DNA of 43,677 bases from Gammaproteobacteria bacterium (lineage in GTDB: Bacteria; Pseudomonadota; Gammaproteobacteria; Chromatiales; Chromatiaceae): the NCBI GenBank assembly GCA_015490795.1, contig WFXD01000024.1, forward strand, positions 1-43,677, written 5' to 3'. The notes beneath the pieces were generated by a model that saw nothing but the letters and a program-made list of their open reading frames with translations, was not told where the DNA came from and did not search any database. This document shows, one piece after another, positions 7,559 through 15,817 of this stretch. The position numbers and the translations under genes were made by a program. Positions within the stretch are counted from its first letter, which is position 1, and every line of letters begins with the position of its first letter.

Positions 7559-9036
7559 CAGGCAGACTCCTTGTAGATTTGGTTAATGGCATTGGCATAG
7601 CGCGCAGCGATGACACTGCGCCGTGGCCGTCCAGTGCCGGTCAGTTGGCCGTTTTCGATATGGAATGGCTCATCCGCTATGAGATAACGGCTGATGCGGG
7701 CGTAATCAGGCAGCCCCTTATTGACCTGAAAGATCGCTTTCGCCAGGCCTGCACCACTGCTCTTCGGGCGCGGGACGATGATGGCGGTATTGAAGGGGCG
7801 CGCCTCACCGATGAGCACGGCCTGGGCAATAGCTGGTTGTATCAACAGCTCGCGCTCGACCCACTCGGGGGCAACATTGCGGCCAAAGGCGGTAATAAAG
7901 ATGTTCTTTTTACGCCCGGTCAGGTGCAGAAAACCCGCCTCATCCAGATACCCCAGATCCCCCGTTGGCCACCAGGATGAACGGTTGAGCGGCGAATCCC
8001 CCAGATAACCACGGAACAGGTTGCCTTTAAGCAGGATCTCACCATCCTCAGCTATCTTGAGCTGAAGATGCGGCAGGACACTTCCGACCGACCCAACCCG
8101 CCGCCCTGCCGGCCTGTTGACGGCCACAACCGAAGCGGCCTCCGACAACCCATAGCCCTCATATACCGGCATGCCAAGCTGCTCTGCCCGCCGCAACAGC
8201 TTTTTGGCAACCGGCGCGCCGCCTACCGCAACAAAGCGCAGGGTATCCGGCAGCACAGCCCCTCTTTCCGCCGCCTCCACCATGGCCTGTAACATCTGCG
8301 GGACAAGAATGATGCTGGCAGGCTGCTGCTGGCGCAGGGCTGACAGCAGGGTCGGCAGATCCAGCCCCGATGCGCCTTGCAGGCCCAGCTGATGCATGGG
8401 CAGAAAGGTACACTCACCACCTGCCAGCAGCTGAATATAGAGGCTGCCGATATTTTCCAGCAGGGTCGAAAGCGGCAGCAGGGAGAGTGATCGATCCCGC
8501 TCATTGACCTCTGTTACAGCTGCAAGCGAGTGTGCCACCTGCTCCATAGCCGCCAAAGAGAGGCAGACACCTTTAGGCGCACCTGTGGTGCCAGAGGTGT
8601 AGGTAATCTTGGCGATGCCACTCTGTGCAGGTCGATCCAGAGACCTGGGCAGCGAAAAGAGATAAACGGGCTGGCGGGCAATCTCCAGCATTGCACCCTG
8701 CCCTCTTCCACAAAACAGAGCGCCCCGCGCCGGATCATCTGTCAGCAGCAGATCCACTCCCGCATCCTGCAAACTGTGCTCAATCTGGGCTGATGAGAAA
8801 AAAGGCGGCAGTGGCACACAGGTGACACCACACTGGATAGTGGCCAGATCCGCAATGGCCCAGGCCGGACCATTATCCATCAACAACCCAACACATCGAC
8901 CACTCAGGTGGGATACCAGTGCATCCACCTCTGCAACGGTATCAGCAAAACTCAGGCTGCCAGCCGCCCCGTGCATAAAAGGGGCCGCAGGTTTACTGGC
9001 AGCATGAAACGCCAGGGCCGCAAGTAGTCTGCTCAT
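7558..9036 (-). CDS. AMP-forming acyl-CoA ligase-like protein (ANL superfamily)
   Basis: A 492-residue adenylate-forming enzyme. The P-loop-like motif is ITYTSGTTGAPKGVCLS (near residues 144-160); the adenine-binding region is YEGYGLSEAAS; the core motif is PTGDLGYLDEAGFLHLTGRKKN. The C-terminal motif reads GQLTGTGRPRRSVI where acyl-CoA synthetases usually have LTPTxKxKR, so the adenylation lysine appears replaced by Arg. At about 490 residues it is shorter than typical long-chain acyl-CoA synthetases. It probably activates a carboxylic or fatty acid for the adjacent acyltransferase-like and oxidase proteins. The haemolysin-like gene ends 9 bp upstream. Confidence 0.85.
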   Translation of the reverse strand: MSRLLAALAFHAASKPAAPFMHGAAGSLSFADTVAEVDALVSHLSGRCVGLLMDNGPAWAIADLATIQCGVTCVPLPPFFSSAQIEHSLQDAGVDLLLTDDPARGALFCGRGQGAMLEIARQPVYLFSLPRSLDRPAQSGIAKITYTSGTTGAPKGVCLSLAAMEQVAHSLAAVTEVNERDRSLSLLPLSTLLENIGSLYIQLLAGGECTFLPMHQLGLQGASGLDLPTLLSALRQQQPASIILVPQMLQAMVEAAERGAVLPDTLRFVAVGGAPVAKKLLRRAEQLGMPVYEGYGLSEAASVVAVNRPAGRRVGSVGSVLPHLQLKIAEDGEILLKGNLFRGYLGDSPLNRSSWWPTGDLGYLDEAGFLHLTGRKKNIFITAFGRNVAPEWVERELLIQPAIAQAVLIGEARPFNTAIIVPRPKSSGAGLAKAIFQVNKGLPDYARISRYLIADEPFHIENGQLTGTGRPRRSVIAARYANAINQIYKESA

Positions 9037-9045
9037 GATATAAAT

Positions 9046-9879
9046 CTAGGAGGATGACGCCATCGAGTGGCGGCGATTCTCTTCAGAAACAGACGGAGCA
9101 TAGCCATATCCTGCTCTCTGAGCCTGCAACCACAGCGCCTGTAGACGCGGCATGCCGGGGCCAATCTGCCGGCTCAAGGTGCGGTAGCTGGCATGGATAT
9201 CTGCCGCATAGACCATGGGGTTGGAGTCGTAGTAACTCCCCCAGTCATCCTTCAGCCCTGCCTCGAGCTGGCTGCGCCGGGCGGCGGCCAGAGTCAATAA
9301 CGGTATCCCCATGCGGCCAAAGGCGTTATGCAGCACCGGGACAGCGGTAAAGATTACCCAGGAAAAACCGGCCGAATAGAGAAACGAGGTCAAGGCGGCA
9401 ATAAGCCAGCGCGCCTGCCCCGCACCCGCAGGCGCCAGATTTCCCATCTCAACAATGCTGCCTCGCTCAACAGCCACCCCCTGCTTTGCCAGCTGTAGCT
9501 CAATGGGCCGATCCAGGTAGTGCTCGGCAAAAAGAGGCATGGCAGCGGAACGAAATCCGGCCACAGCGGCAAATCCACCATCCGGCCTGGCAATGCTGAT
9601 CAGCGCCGGGTAGAAGCTGCCGATATGCGCCCCATAGACCTGCCTGAATATCTGCTGGATGAACGCCTCAAGCGGCGCCCGCGCAGCCACGTCATCTGTC
9701 TGTATAGCAAAAGAGAGTGGTTTTTGCGGCTCGACCAAACGGGGCAGATTGACCACCTTTGTGCAATCGGGGTTTGAATGCGGCATAACGGCTCTATCTC
9801 TGGCAAACGGGTAGAACAAATGATAGAGGGGCAACCTTAAGCCAACCTTAGCCTGCATTTCAGGATCGAAGATAGCCAT
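9046..9879 (-). CDS. Thermostable-haemolysin family protein (GNAT-like acyltransferase candidate)
   Basis: The C-terminal 200 residues match the thermostable haemolysin family named after Vibrio delta-VPH: the IVEMGNLAP segment, then FLYSAGFSWVIFTAVPVLHNAFGRMGIPL. That region resembles N-acyltransferase folds, so an acyl-transfer role beside an acyl ligase is more plausible here than membrane lysis; this is inference. The open frame extends to 9966, but that would overlap the radical SAM gene by 107 bp. I prefer ATG 9879 (overlap 20 bp, about 277 residues); ATG 9858 is also possible. No strong ribosome site decides between them, suggesting translational coupling. Confidence 0.75.
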   Translation of the reverse strand: MAIFDPEMQAKVGLRLPLYHLFYPFARDRAVMPHSNPDCTKVVNLPRLVEPQKPLSFAIQTDDVAARAPLEAFIQQIFRQVYGAHIGSFYPALISIARPDGGFAAVAGFRSAAMPLFAEHYLDRPIELQLAKQGVAVERGSIVEMGNLAPAGAGQARWLIAALTSFLYSAGFSWVIFTAVPVLHNAFGRMGIPLLTLAAARRSQLEAGLKDDWGSYYDSNPMVYAADIHASYRTLSRQIGPGMPRLQALWLQAQRAGYGYAPSVSEENRRHSMASSS

Positions 9880-10792
9880 AGACGGCTCGCGCAAACTCTG
9901 CCGGGCGGTAGCGGTTTCGAATACTGCAACTGCTGCACAGCTCCGGGTTTTCAACCGTACCTTCACGCACCTTCAGCACGGTACGGATGTCCATCTCCGA
10001 GAGATGCCCAAGCGGGTGGGTGTGTCCCATATCGTTGAAGCAGTATTGATAGCTGCCATCCGCCGCAATCACCAGATCGGTATTCCGTGGAATGCATTTG
10101 AAACGGTTGCAGCGCCACTGGAGATAGAGCTCCCGGAGCGATGGCACAAAATCAAGCTCCTGACTGCGCAGGCCATACTGTTTGATAATCTTCCGCAGGC
10201 TGCTCTCTTGCCCGCTGGCATCATCCAGCGAACCCGCCCGGTCATACAGCGAGGGTGACATGGTAAGGCTCTCCACCCCCTGCTCTCGCAACCAGTTGAT
10301 GGTCTGCGGCAGCGTCTCAATACAGCTGGAGAGCGGGGTCAGACTAATGGCCAGCCGGGTTGACTTCAGCAGCTGTCGCGCCAGGATGATGTTATCCATC
10401 ACCTGCTTTTGATCAAGATTGCGATGAACCGCTGCATAGACCTGCGGGGCTATGCTGGAGAATGAGATGATCAGCGTATTCACCACCCCGTCGATCAGCC
10501 GCAGCCGTTCCCGATCCAGCAGCTGGCCATTACTCACCATATCCATCGGCACAGCCGCCTGTGAGATGATCTGCATGCAGGCCTCAAACTGCGGGTGGGT
10601 TGTCGGCTCTCCGTAGCCCGCAATCACTGTACGAAACACATCCCCGGGGGAGAGACGCTCTACCGCCTGTCGCAGTGTATCCAGTTTCATGGCACGCGGG
10701 TGCAGAACAGCCTCACGGGGACACATGATACAGCGGGCATTGCATTTGCTGGTCAGCTCAAGGTTGACGGCGACCCGGTAGTGGCCCATCAC
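9860..10792 (-). CDS. Radical SAM protein with C-terminal SPASM-like cysteines
   Basis: A 310-residue radical SAM enzyme. The cluster motif CxxxCxxC lies at Cys17, Cys21 and Cys24 (SKCNARCIMCPRE). The GYGEPTTHP segment corresponds to the SAM-contact GGEP motif. The C-terminal third carries more cysteines (RCNRFKC, YQYCFNDMG, ELCSSCSI), the layout of a SPASM domain binding auxiliary iron-sulfur clusters. These enzymes perform radical modification of peptides or small molecules. No precursor peptide gene is visible nearby, so a small-molecule role is equally possible. It overlaps the PPOX gene by 4 bp. Confidence 0.85.
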   Translation of the reverse strand: MMGHYRVAVNLELTSKCNARCIMCPREAVLHPRAMKLDTLRQAVERLSPGDVFRTVIAGYGEPTTHPQFEACMQIISQAAVPMDMVSNGQLLDRERLRLIDGVVNTLIISFSSIAPQVYAAVHRNLDQKQVMDNIILARQLLKSTRLAISLTPLSSCIETLPQTINWLREQGVESLTMSPSLYDRAGSLDDASGQESSLRKIIKQYGLRSQELDFVPSLRELYLQWRCNRFKCIPRNTDLVIAADGSYQYCFNDMGHTHPLGHLSEMDIRTVLKVREGTVENPELCSSCSIRNRYRPAEFARAVYGYLRS

Positions 10793-11316
10793 TCATCCCG
10801 CACGGCTTGATCGGGCGGCGAAGCAGGGATCAGCGCTGGGACATAGGCGGCACAGTTGGGGACCACCTGTTCAACATCGACCAGCACCACCCGCCTGGCA
10901 TTGGCAAACAGCGCCAGAGCGGCACCCTCATCGTAAATGGCTGCCCGGCCGTTGACCCGCAGACGCGCGCCATCAGAGAAGTCGATAAAGAGCATCCCCA
11001 CCCTGGGGTTATCCAGAATATTGCCCAGGCTCATGAAGGCCTGGTTGCCATCATAATCAGGAAAGGCCAGCTGCCTTTCATTAAGCACCCGAACCAGACC
11101 AGGGCCACCGCCTTTAAAGGAGCAGTCGCACTCCCCTTTGCGGTTACTGCTGGCCAGAAAGAAGAAGGGCACGGCCTCGATGCGCGGGTGGAGTTCGGCC
11201 GGTATCTGATTCCAGATCAGACGCTGGATACGGGCATCATCCCAGACCTCCGGGTTACCCCAGCGCTGCTGTGCCGACTGTTCTGCGGGTTGAAATGCTT
11301 TTTTCCGGCTGCTCAT
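10789..11316 (-). CDS. Pyridoxamine 5'-phosphate oxidase-like (PPOX) flavoprotein
   Basis: A 175-residue split-barrel protein of the PPOX superfamily. The barrel strands are recognisable in FFFLASSNRKGECDCSFKGG, NQAFMSLGNILDNPRVGMLFIDF and ARLRVNGRAAIY, the FMN- or F420-binding layout. It lacks the full pdxH signature, so a vitamin B6 role is not supported; a flavin-dependent redox step is likelier. It is the first gene of the nine-gene minus-strand operon ending at 3378, and it overlaps the radical SAM gene by 4 bp. No clear Shine-Dalgarno precedes the ATG at 11316. Confidence 0.85.
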   Translation of the reverse strand: MSSRKKAFQPAEQSAQQRWGNPEVWDDARIQRLIWNQIPAELHPRIEAVPFFFLASSNRKGECDCSFKGGGPGLVRVLNERQLAFPDYDGNQAFMSLGNILDNPRVGMLFIDFSDGARLRVNGRAAIYDEGAALALFANARRVVLVDVEQVVPNCAAYVPALIPASPPDQAVRDE

Positions 11317-11481
11317 GGTTCACTGACTTTATTGCCTGTTACCCAGAGTAGCCCATCCGCCTTAACGTACCCTTAAGCCTAGACTGACCTGCCCAACCTC
11401 GAAGACGTGGGTTACGCTAAGAGGTTGAAACAACCAGGCGCAGAGCCAAAATCGAGGAGGACAGGTCAATACATGATGTCT

Positions 11482-11498
11482 GGAGCCTGTCGGGCTTA
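11482..11498. repeat. 17-bp inverted repeat, right copy
   Basis: GGAGCCTGTCGGGCTTA is the exact inverse of 1304-1320. Together the pair brackets the cupredoxin, hexahaem cytochrome and nine-gene operon. The first ten bases match the termini of the 108-bp MITE, pointing to a related transposable element. Confidence 0.6.
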
Positions 11499-11509
11499 GG
11501 ATAATACAA

Positions 11510-11536
11510 TTGATTTCAGAAGAAATGTCCTATAAT
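11510..11536 (+). promoter_or_regulatory. Candidate sigma-70 promoter for the dihaem cytochrome c gene
   Basis: A consensus TATAAT lies at 11531-11536, with TTGATT at 11510-11515 as the likely -35 (15-base spacer, slightly short). Transcription would begin near 11543, giving a leader of about 65 bases to the ATG at 11610. It sits just downstream of the 17-bp repeat at 11482. Confidence 0.4.
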
Positions 11537-11609
11537 CTTGATAAAAATAATTGGGAATTAAAGGTGCAGAGAACCCTTAATTAATAGCGATATCAAAGGG
11601 AGGCCAAAT

Positions 11610-12323
11610 ATGAACAAGCACTTCAAAGCAGCATTCACTGCCATCTGCCTCCTTGTTAGCAGCACTGTTTATGCCCAGCCTACAAAGTCTGATAGTCCTA
11701 TGCTGGTTGAGGCAGGCAAGCGGTTATTCAACTCTTTTTGCATCTATTGCCATGGTTTTGATGGCTCTGGGACAGATGCCCCAGCCGCTGATCTAAGTGG
11801 CGTCCCAACAGGTGACCTTTCAAATAAGGCCTATATGTCTCTTCTCTCAGATGAGGAGATTATTAGCCGTGTTGCCTACGGTGAAGAGAGGTTCCCTTAC
11901 CTGCAAATGCCTGGCTGGCGATCAAATCTGGACAATAATAAAATCACGGCCATTGTCGCCTATGTGCGTACTCTGGCTGTGGACAAAGGCCCTCTTAACG
12001 GCCCTACTCCCGCTGAGCGTCTCCAGCGATTTAAAAGTGACCCACTTGAAAGAGGCCGAATCTATTTTTTGAGGTACTGTTCTGGATGCCACGGCAAGAG
12101 GGGCGATGGCAAAGGGTGGATGGCTGCCAAAGCACTGAATAAACCGACGCCTATTGGCTCTCCAAAAATAGCTCCAACCCTTACTTATGACAGCGTTAAA
12201 GCCTATGTAACCAATATTGACCGCTGGGACAAGAGCTATATGCCCGTTTTTTCTGAAGAGGAGATTATAGGCAAGCTGCCCGACATTATTGCTTATATCA
12301 AAACACTGCCTGAGCAGTATTAG
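11610..12323 (+). CDS. Periplasmic dihaem cytochrome c
   Basis: A 237-residue protein with a clean signal peptide (cleavage after YAQ or nearby, about residue 23). It has two class I cytochrome c domains: haem motifs CIYCH at 44-48 and CSGCH at 157-161, with likely axial methionines Met100 (YLQMPGW) and Met211 (SYMPVF). It should carry electrons between membrane complexes or periplasmic enzymes. The start is well supported by AAGGGAGG at 11596-11603, six bases before the ATG. It stands alone: an IS-like end is upstream and an IS3 remnant downstream, so its original neighbours may have been lost. Confidence 0.9.
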   Translation: MNKHFKAAFTAICLLVSSTVYAQPTKSDSPMLVEAGKRLFNSFCIYCHGFDGSGTDAPAADLSGVPTGDLSNKAYMSLLSDEEIISRVAYGEERFPYLQMPGWRSNLDNNKITAIVAYVRTLAVDKGPLNGPTPAERLQRFKSDPLERGRIYFLRYCSGCHGKRGDGKGWMAAKALNKPTPIGSPKIAPTLTYDSVKAYVTNIDRWDKSYMPVFSEEEIIGKLPDIIAYIKTLPEQY

Positions 12324-12345
12324 CGCAGCTAAGAGGCGACGTTTG

Positions 12346-12660
12346 TCAAGATATTCGCGTTCCTCGACTCCATTGCTCTGGATTTCATTGCTTCACTGCT
12401 TGGTAGACCGCATCGCAGTTCATCAGAATCGATCGTTCCACACCGCTGTGACGTTGTGCCGGGGTCACAAACTGAATCCCGCTGTGGCGATGCTCTTCAT
12501 TGTACCAATGGACAAATCCATCAACCCACTCATGCGCCGCATCTAAACTCTCAAATGGCTTCGATGGAAAGGCGGGGGTCTATTTCATCGTGCCGAACAA
12601 GCTTTCCGATAAACGAGGCTACGACACCGAGTCATTGCCGTGTTGCCAGCATGGTTGCAC
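12346..12660 (-). pseudogene. Decayed 3' end of an IS3-family transposase (OrfB)
   Basis: On the minus strand the frame reads KGATMLATRQ, then SESLFGTMK, PAFPSKPFESLDAAHEW, VDGFVHWYNEEHRHSGI, QFVTPAQRHSGVERSIL and NPEQWSRGTRIS. This is the C-terminal part of an IS3-type integrase, including the Glu of the catalytic triad in SESLFGTMK. Three in-frame stops (at RQ*, MK* and VKQ*) and a small deletion before SESLF show it is dead. The upstream half of the transposase is absent. It occupies the gap between the cytochrome gene and exbB. Confidence 0.8.
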
Positions 12661-12827
12661 CCTTCAACTATCGGCTACCAAACGCCATTGGGCCATGAGA
12701 AAAAGAACCGAGAAATTGTGTGATTTTTTGTCCGGAAAAGTCTTGCCACATCAATCTGCTGTCGTATGCAGTTTGCAGATGATGGTAGAATCAGCCTCAT
12801 GATTTTCAACCAAAAAGGGAAAAGGTC

Positions 12828-13442
12828 GTGCTTGAACTGGTAAAAGCGGGTGGCTGGCTAATGGTGCCAATCATAGCGTGCTCGGTTATCGCTTTGGCGA
12901 TCATATTTGAACGCTTGTGGGCGCTTCAGACACGGCGCGTCCTCCCCAGTAATCTGGTAGCCAGGGTGTGGGCGCTGCATAAAAATAACCAGCTGACCAA
13001 TGTACAGATTGACGTGATTCGGGAAAGCTCTCCACTAGGGCGTATCCTTGCGGCTGGATTGCTCAATCGCATGCATTCGCGCGAGGTGATGAAGGAGTCC
13101 ATTGAAGAGGTTGGGCGCCAGGTTGTTCATGAGCTGGAACGTTATCTGAACACACTGGGCACCATCGCCTCAATCTCGCCGCTTTTGGGGCTGCTGGGTA
13201 CAGTCATCGGGATGATCGAGGTCTTTGCCGCCATTGTTGGTGCAGGTGTTGGCAACCCTGCGGAGCTGGCAGGTGGTATCTCCAAGGCGTTGATTACAAC
13301 GGCTAGTGGCCTGTCTGTGGCTATCCCCGCCATTATCGCCCACCGCTATTTTGGTGGTCGGGTTGAGCGCCTGGTGGTCGGTATGGAAGAAGAGGCGCTG
13401 AAGATGATCGAGGTCATGCAGGGTGCGCGAGAGAAAGAATGA
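12828..13442 (+). CDS. exbB: ExbB/TolQ-family proton channel protein
   Basis: A 204-residue MotA/TolQ/ExbB-type inner-membrane protein. TM1 is at about 9-28, and a large cytoplasmic loop is followed by two C-terminal helices (ASISPLLGLLGTVIGMIEVF, then LITTASGLSVAIPAIIAHRYF). With ExbD it forms a proton-motive-force-driven motor that energises TonB-type outer-membrane transport. The start is GTG at 12828, and no in-frame ATG lies nearby upstream. It overlaps exbD by 4 bp and leads the exbB-exbD-lpxK-kdsB operon, an arrangement common in Gammaproteobacteria. Confidence 0.92.
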   Translation: MLELVKAGGWLMVPIIACSVIALAIIFERLWALQTRRVLPSNLVARVWALHKNNQLTNVQIDVIRESSPLGRILAAGLLNRMHSREVMKESIEEVGRQVVHELERYLNTLGTIASISPLLGLLGTVIGMIEVFAAIVGAGVGNPAELAGGISKALITTASGLSVAIPAIIAHRYFGGRVERLVVGMEEEALKMIEVMQGAREKE

Positions 13443-13864
13443 ACCTCCGCCCCCATCGTAAAGAGCCGCCCGAGGTCAATCTCACGCCGCTGATTGATGT
13501 GGTTTTTCTGCTGCTGATCTTTTTTATGGTATCGACAACATTTCAGAAAGAGTCTCAAATCAAGATCGAGCTGCCGGAGGCGCAGACAGAGTCGCCAGCT
13601 GAATCGCTGCCCAAGGTTCTGGATATTACAATAGATGCTGAAGGGCGCTTTTTTATAAATCAGCGAGAGGTTATTTCGAGCGATATTAATACCCTTAAGC
13701 AGGCGATTGCAAAAGCGATTGGAGAGCAAAAGGATATACCCGTAGTGATTACCGGTGATGCCAATGCAACATGGCAGGCCATTATGAGAGCGATGGATGC
13801 TGCCAGCCAACTGGGCCTGGTAAATATGACCTTTCCGGCAACAAAGCCCCCTGCGCAGAATTAA
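13439..13864 (+). CDS. exbD: ExbD/TolR-family protein
   Basis: A 141-residue partner of ExbB. It has a short cytoplasmic N-terminus, one transmembrane helix (about 16-36, LTPLIDVVFLLLIFFMVSTT) containing the family aspartate of the LIDVVF motif needed for proton conduction, and a periplasmic domain of about 100 residues. It overlaps exbB by 4 bp (ATGA), so coupled translation is likely. lpxK begins 10 bp downstream. Confidence 0.92.
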   Translation: MNLRPHRKEPPEVNLTPLIDVVFLLLIFFMVSTTFQKESQIKIELPEAQTESPAESLPKVLDITIDAEGRFFINQREVISSDINTLKQAIAKAIGEQKDIPVVITGDANATWQAIMRAMDAASQLGLVNMTFPATKPPAQN

Positions 13865-13874
13865 ACTGTAAACA

Positions 13875-14858
13875 GTGAAACCTCTGGATAGCTACTGGGA
13901 TGACTATAATGTGGTCTCTGTTGCATTGTGGCCGCTCTCCCGGCTCTTTCGCCTGCTGGCCTGGATGCGTCGCCAAGCGTATCAAACCGGGCTGTTTCAA
14001 CAGCACAGGCTGCCTGTTCCGGTCATCATTGTGGGCAACCTTTCCGTGGGTGGCACAGGCAAAACACCACTGGTCATCTGGTTGGCGGCACATTTAAAAA
14101 CGCTTGGCTACAACCCAGGCATTATAGCCAGAGGCTATGGTGCGCAGATTGGCAACATACCCCGCCAGGTTGATGCAAGCAGCAGCGCAGAAGAGGTAGG
14201 GGACGAGCCTCTGCTCATAGCCCGCAGAACCGGCTGCCCGATGTTTGTAGCGCCCAACCGTGTTGCAGCGGCTCGTGCGCTATTAAAAAACAGCGACTGC
14301 AATGTAATCATCTCCGATGATGGCATGCAGCATTATGCCCTGGGGCGAAATATTGAGATAGCTGTTGTGGATGGCAGCCGGCGTTTTGGAAATGGCTTCT
14401 GCCTGCCCGCAGGCCCATTAAGAGAGCCGCCATCACGCCTTGCCAGTGTTGCTTTAGTTATCGTTAATGGCAAGACTGAGGCAGATGAACACCGCATGCA
14501 GATCACTGCTGGAAAGGCAGTAAACCTGAGCAACCCGGAGATCGTTTGTGATTTGGGTCAGTTTTCAGGACAACAGGTGCATGCCGTGGCAGGTATTGGT
14601 AACCCACAGCGCTTCTTTCAGCTTCTGAGAGAGCGTGGTTTACAGGTAGAGGCAGAGGCTTTTCCCGATCACCACCCATTTGCAAAAACAGACATAACTC
14701 CGGATGATGAGCTGCCTGTATTCATGACAGAAAAAGATGCCGTAAAATGCAGGAACTTTGCCCAGCCACGGCACTGGTACCTGCCCATAGATATTAATGT
14801 GGATGATGCCTTTACCAACCGGCTGACAGAACTATTGAGAGGTTTTAAACGTGGATAA
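13875..14858 (+). CDS. lpxK: Tetraacyldisaccharide 4'-kinase
   Basis: A 327-residue lipid A enzyme that phosphorylates the 4' position of the tetraacyldisaccharide-1-phosphate at the inner membrane. The Walker A motif [13 protein letters not shown] lies near 54-66, after an N-terminal amphipathic/hydrophobic segment ([16 protein letters not shown]). A later D-D-G-M-Q-H motif ([11 protein letters not shown]) is typical of the family. GTG at 13875 is used because the preceding residues (YWDD.....LWPLSRLF) are conserved in LpxK. The stop overlaps the GTG of the Trm112-like gene by 8 bp. Confidence 0.93.
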   Translation: MKPLDSYWDDYNVVSVALWPLSRLFRLLAWMRRQAYQTGLFQQHRLPVPVIIVGNLSVGGTGKTPLVIWLAAHLKTLGYNPGIIARGYGAQIGNIPRQVDASSSAEEVGDEPLLIARRTGCPMFVAPNRVAAARALLKNSDCNVIISDDGMQHYALGRNIEIAVVDGSRRFGNGFCLPAGPLREPPSRLASVALVIVNGKTEADEHRMQITAGKAVNLSNPEIVCDLGQFSGQQVHAVAGIGNPQRFFQLLRERGLQVEAEAFPDHHPFAKTDITPDDELPVFMTEKDAVKCRNFAQPRHWYLPIDINVDDAFTNRLTELLRGFKRG

Positions 14859-15030
14859 AAAATTACTGAACATCCTGGCATGCCCTATCTGCAAAGGGAA
14901 GCTGAAATATAATCGCAAGGCAAAAGAGCTGATCTGCAAAGTGGATCGCCTTGCCTTTCCAATTCGGGATGACATCCCGGTGATGCTGGAACAGGAGGCG
15001 CGTCAACTGCCCGCTGATGAGGAGGTCTAG
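14851..15030 (+). CDS. Trm112-family (YcaR-like) small protein
   Basis: A 59-residue protein that I translated directly: [14 protein letters not shown], then [20 protein letters not shown]. It is the zinc-ribbon-like Trm112/YcaR fold, although only CPIC and a later Cys are retained, as in other proteobacterial members. It starts at GTG 14851, overlapping lpxK by 8 bp, and ends 7 bp before kdsB. The lpxK-ycaR-kdsB order matches Enterobacteria. Its molecular role in bacteria is not established; homologues elsewhere activate methyltransferases. Confidence 0.88.
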   Translation: MDKKLLNILACPICKGKLKYNRKAKELICKVDRLAFPIRDDIPVMLEQEARQLPADEEV

Positions 15031-15037
15031 CTAAATC

Positions 15038-15817
15038 ATGTCACAGGCTGATTTCAAGGTCGTACTGCCTGCAAGGTATGCCTCAAGCCGTCTGCCTGGA
15101 AAGCCGGTTTTGGAGATTGCAGGCAAGCCCATGATCCAGCATGTCTATGAGCGCGCCTGTGAAAGCGGGGCAGCAAAGGTCATTGTCGCCACGGATGACA
15201 AGCGGGTTGCCGCATGTGCCGAAGGGTTCGGTGCAGAGGTCTGCATGACCAGCACCGCCCACCACAGTGGAACCGACCGGATTGCAGAGGTGGTAAACAA
15301 ACTGGGATGGGCTGACGATACTATCGTCGTTAATCTACAGGGTGATGAGCCCTGTATGCCTTCACAGTTAATCAACCAGGTGGCCGCTGACATGGCGTCG
15401 CACTCACACGCTGACATTACGACGCTGTTCAGTAAAATCAGCGATCGGAAAACCCTGTTTGATCCGCATGCTGTAAAGGTTGTCACTGATGCGGAAGGGT
15501 ATGCGCTCTACTTCAGTCGCGCGCCTATCCCGTACCACAGAGACGGGTTTCTCTCTGACCAGGGTGGCCAGTTGCCCCGGGATCTAGTCTTTGCCCGACA
15601 TATTGGCCTCTATGCCTACCGCGCTGCTTTTTTAGCGCAATTTGTAGATTGGCCACCCGCCCCACTGGAGCAGGTCGAATCGCTGGAGCAGCTGCGCGTG
15701 CTTTGGCATGGCGGGGTTATTCATCTTACTGAAGCCGCTGTTGAACCAGGGCATGGCGTAGATACAGAAAATGATCTGCAACGTGCAGCGCAACAACTGG
15801 CGTTATCACAAAGCTAG
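15038..15817 (+). CDS. kdsB: CMP-Kdo synthetase (3-deoxy-manno-octulosonate cytidylyltransferase)
   Basis: A 259-residue nucleotidyltransferase that activates Kdo with CTP for lipopolysaccharide inner-core assembly. The N-terminal signature is ARYASSRLPGKP, with VNLQGDEP and the late HGVDTENDL motif; length is normal for the family. The ATG at 15038 is preceded by GGAGG (15019-15025 region) inside the upstream gene's end. Its TAG stop (15815-15817) lies within the CTAG target of the MITE that follows, so the MITE landed exactly at the gene end without changing the protein. Confidence 0.95.
   Translation: MSQADFKVVLPARYASSRLPGKPVLEIAGKPMIQHVYERACESGAAKVIVATDDKRVAACAEGFGAEVCMTSTAHHSGTDRIAEVVNKLGWADDTIVVNLQGDEPCMPSQLINQVAADMASHSHADITTLFSKISDRKTLFDPHAVKVVTDAEGYALYFSRAPIPYHRDGFLSDQGGQLPRDLVFARHIGLYAYRAAFLAQFVDWPPAPLEQVESLEQLRVLWHGGVIHLTEAAVEPGHGVDTENDLQRAAQQLALSQS

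Noticed and set aside
12773-12791. TTGCAG and TAGAAT before exbB as a promoter
   Set aside because: The hexamers are only 7 bases apart. An extended -10 reading (TGGTAGAAT) is possible but has no good -35.
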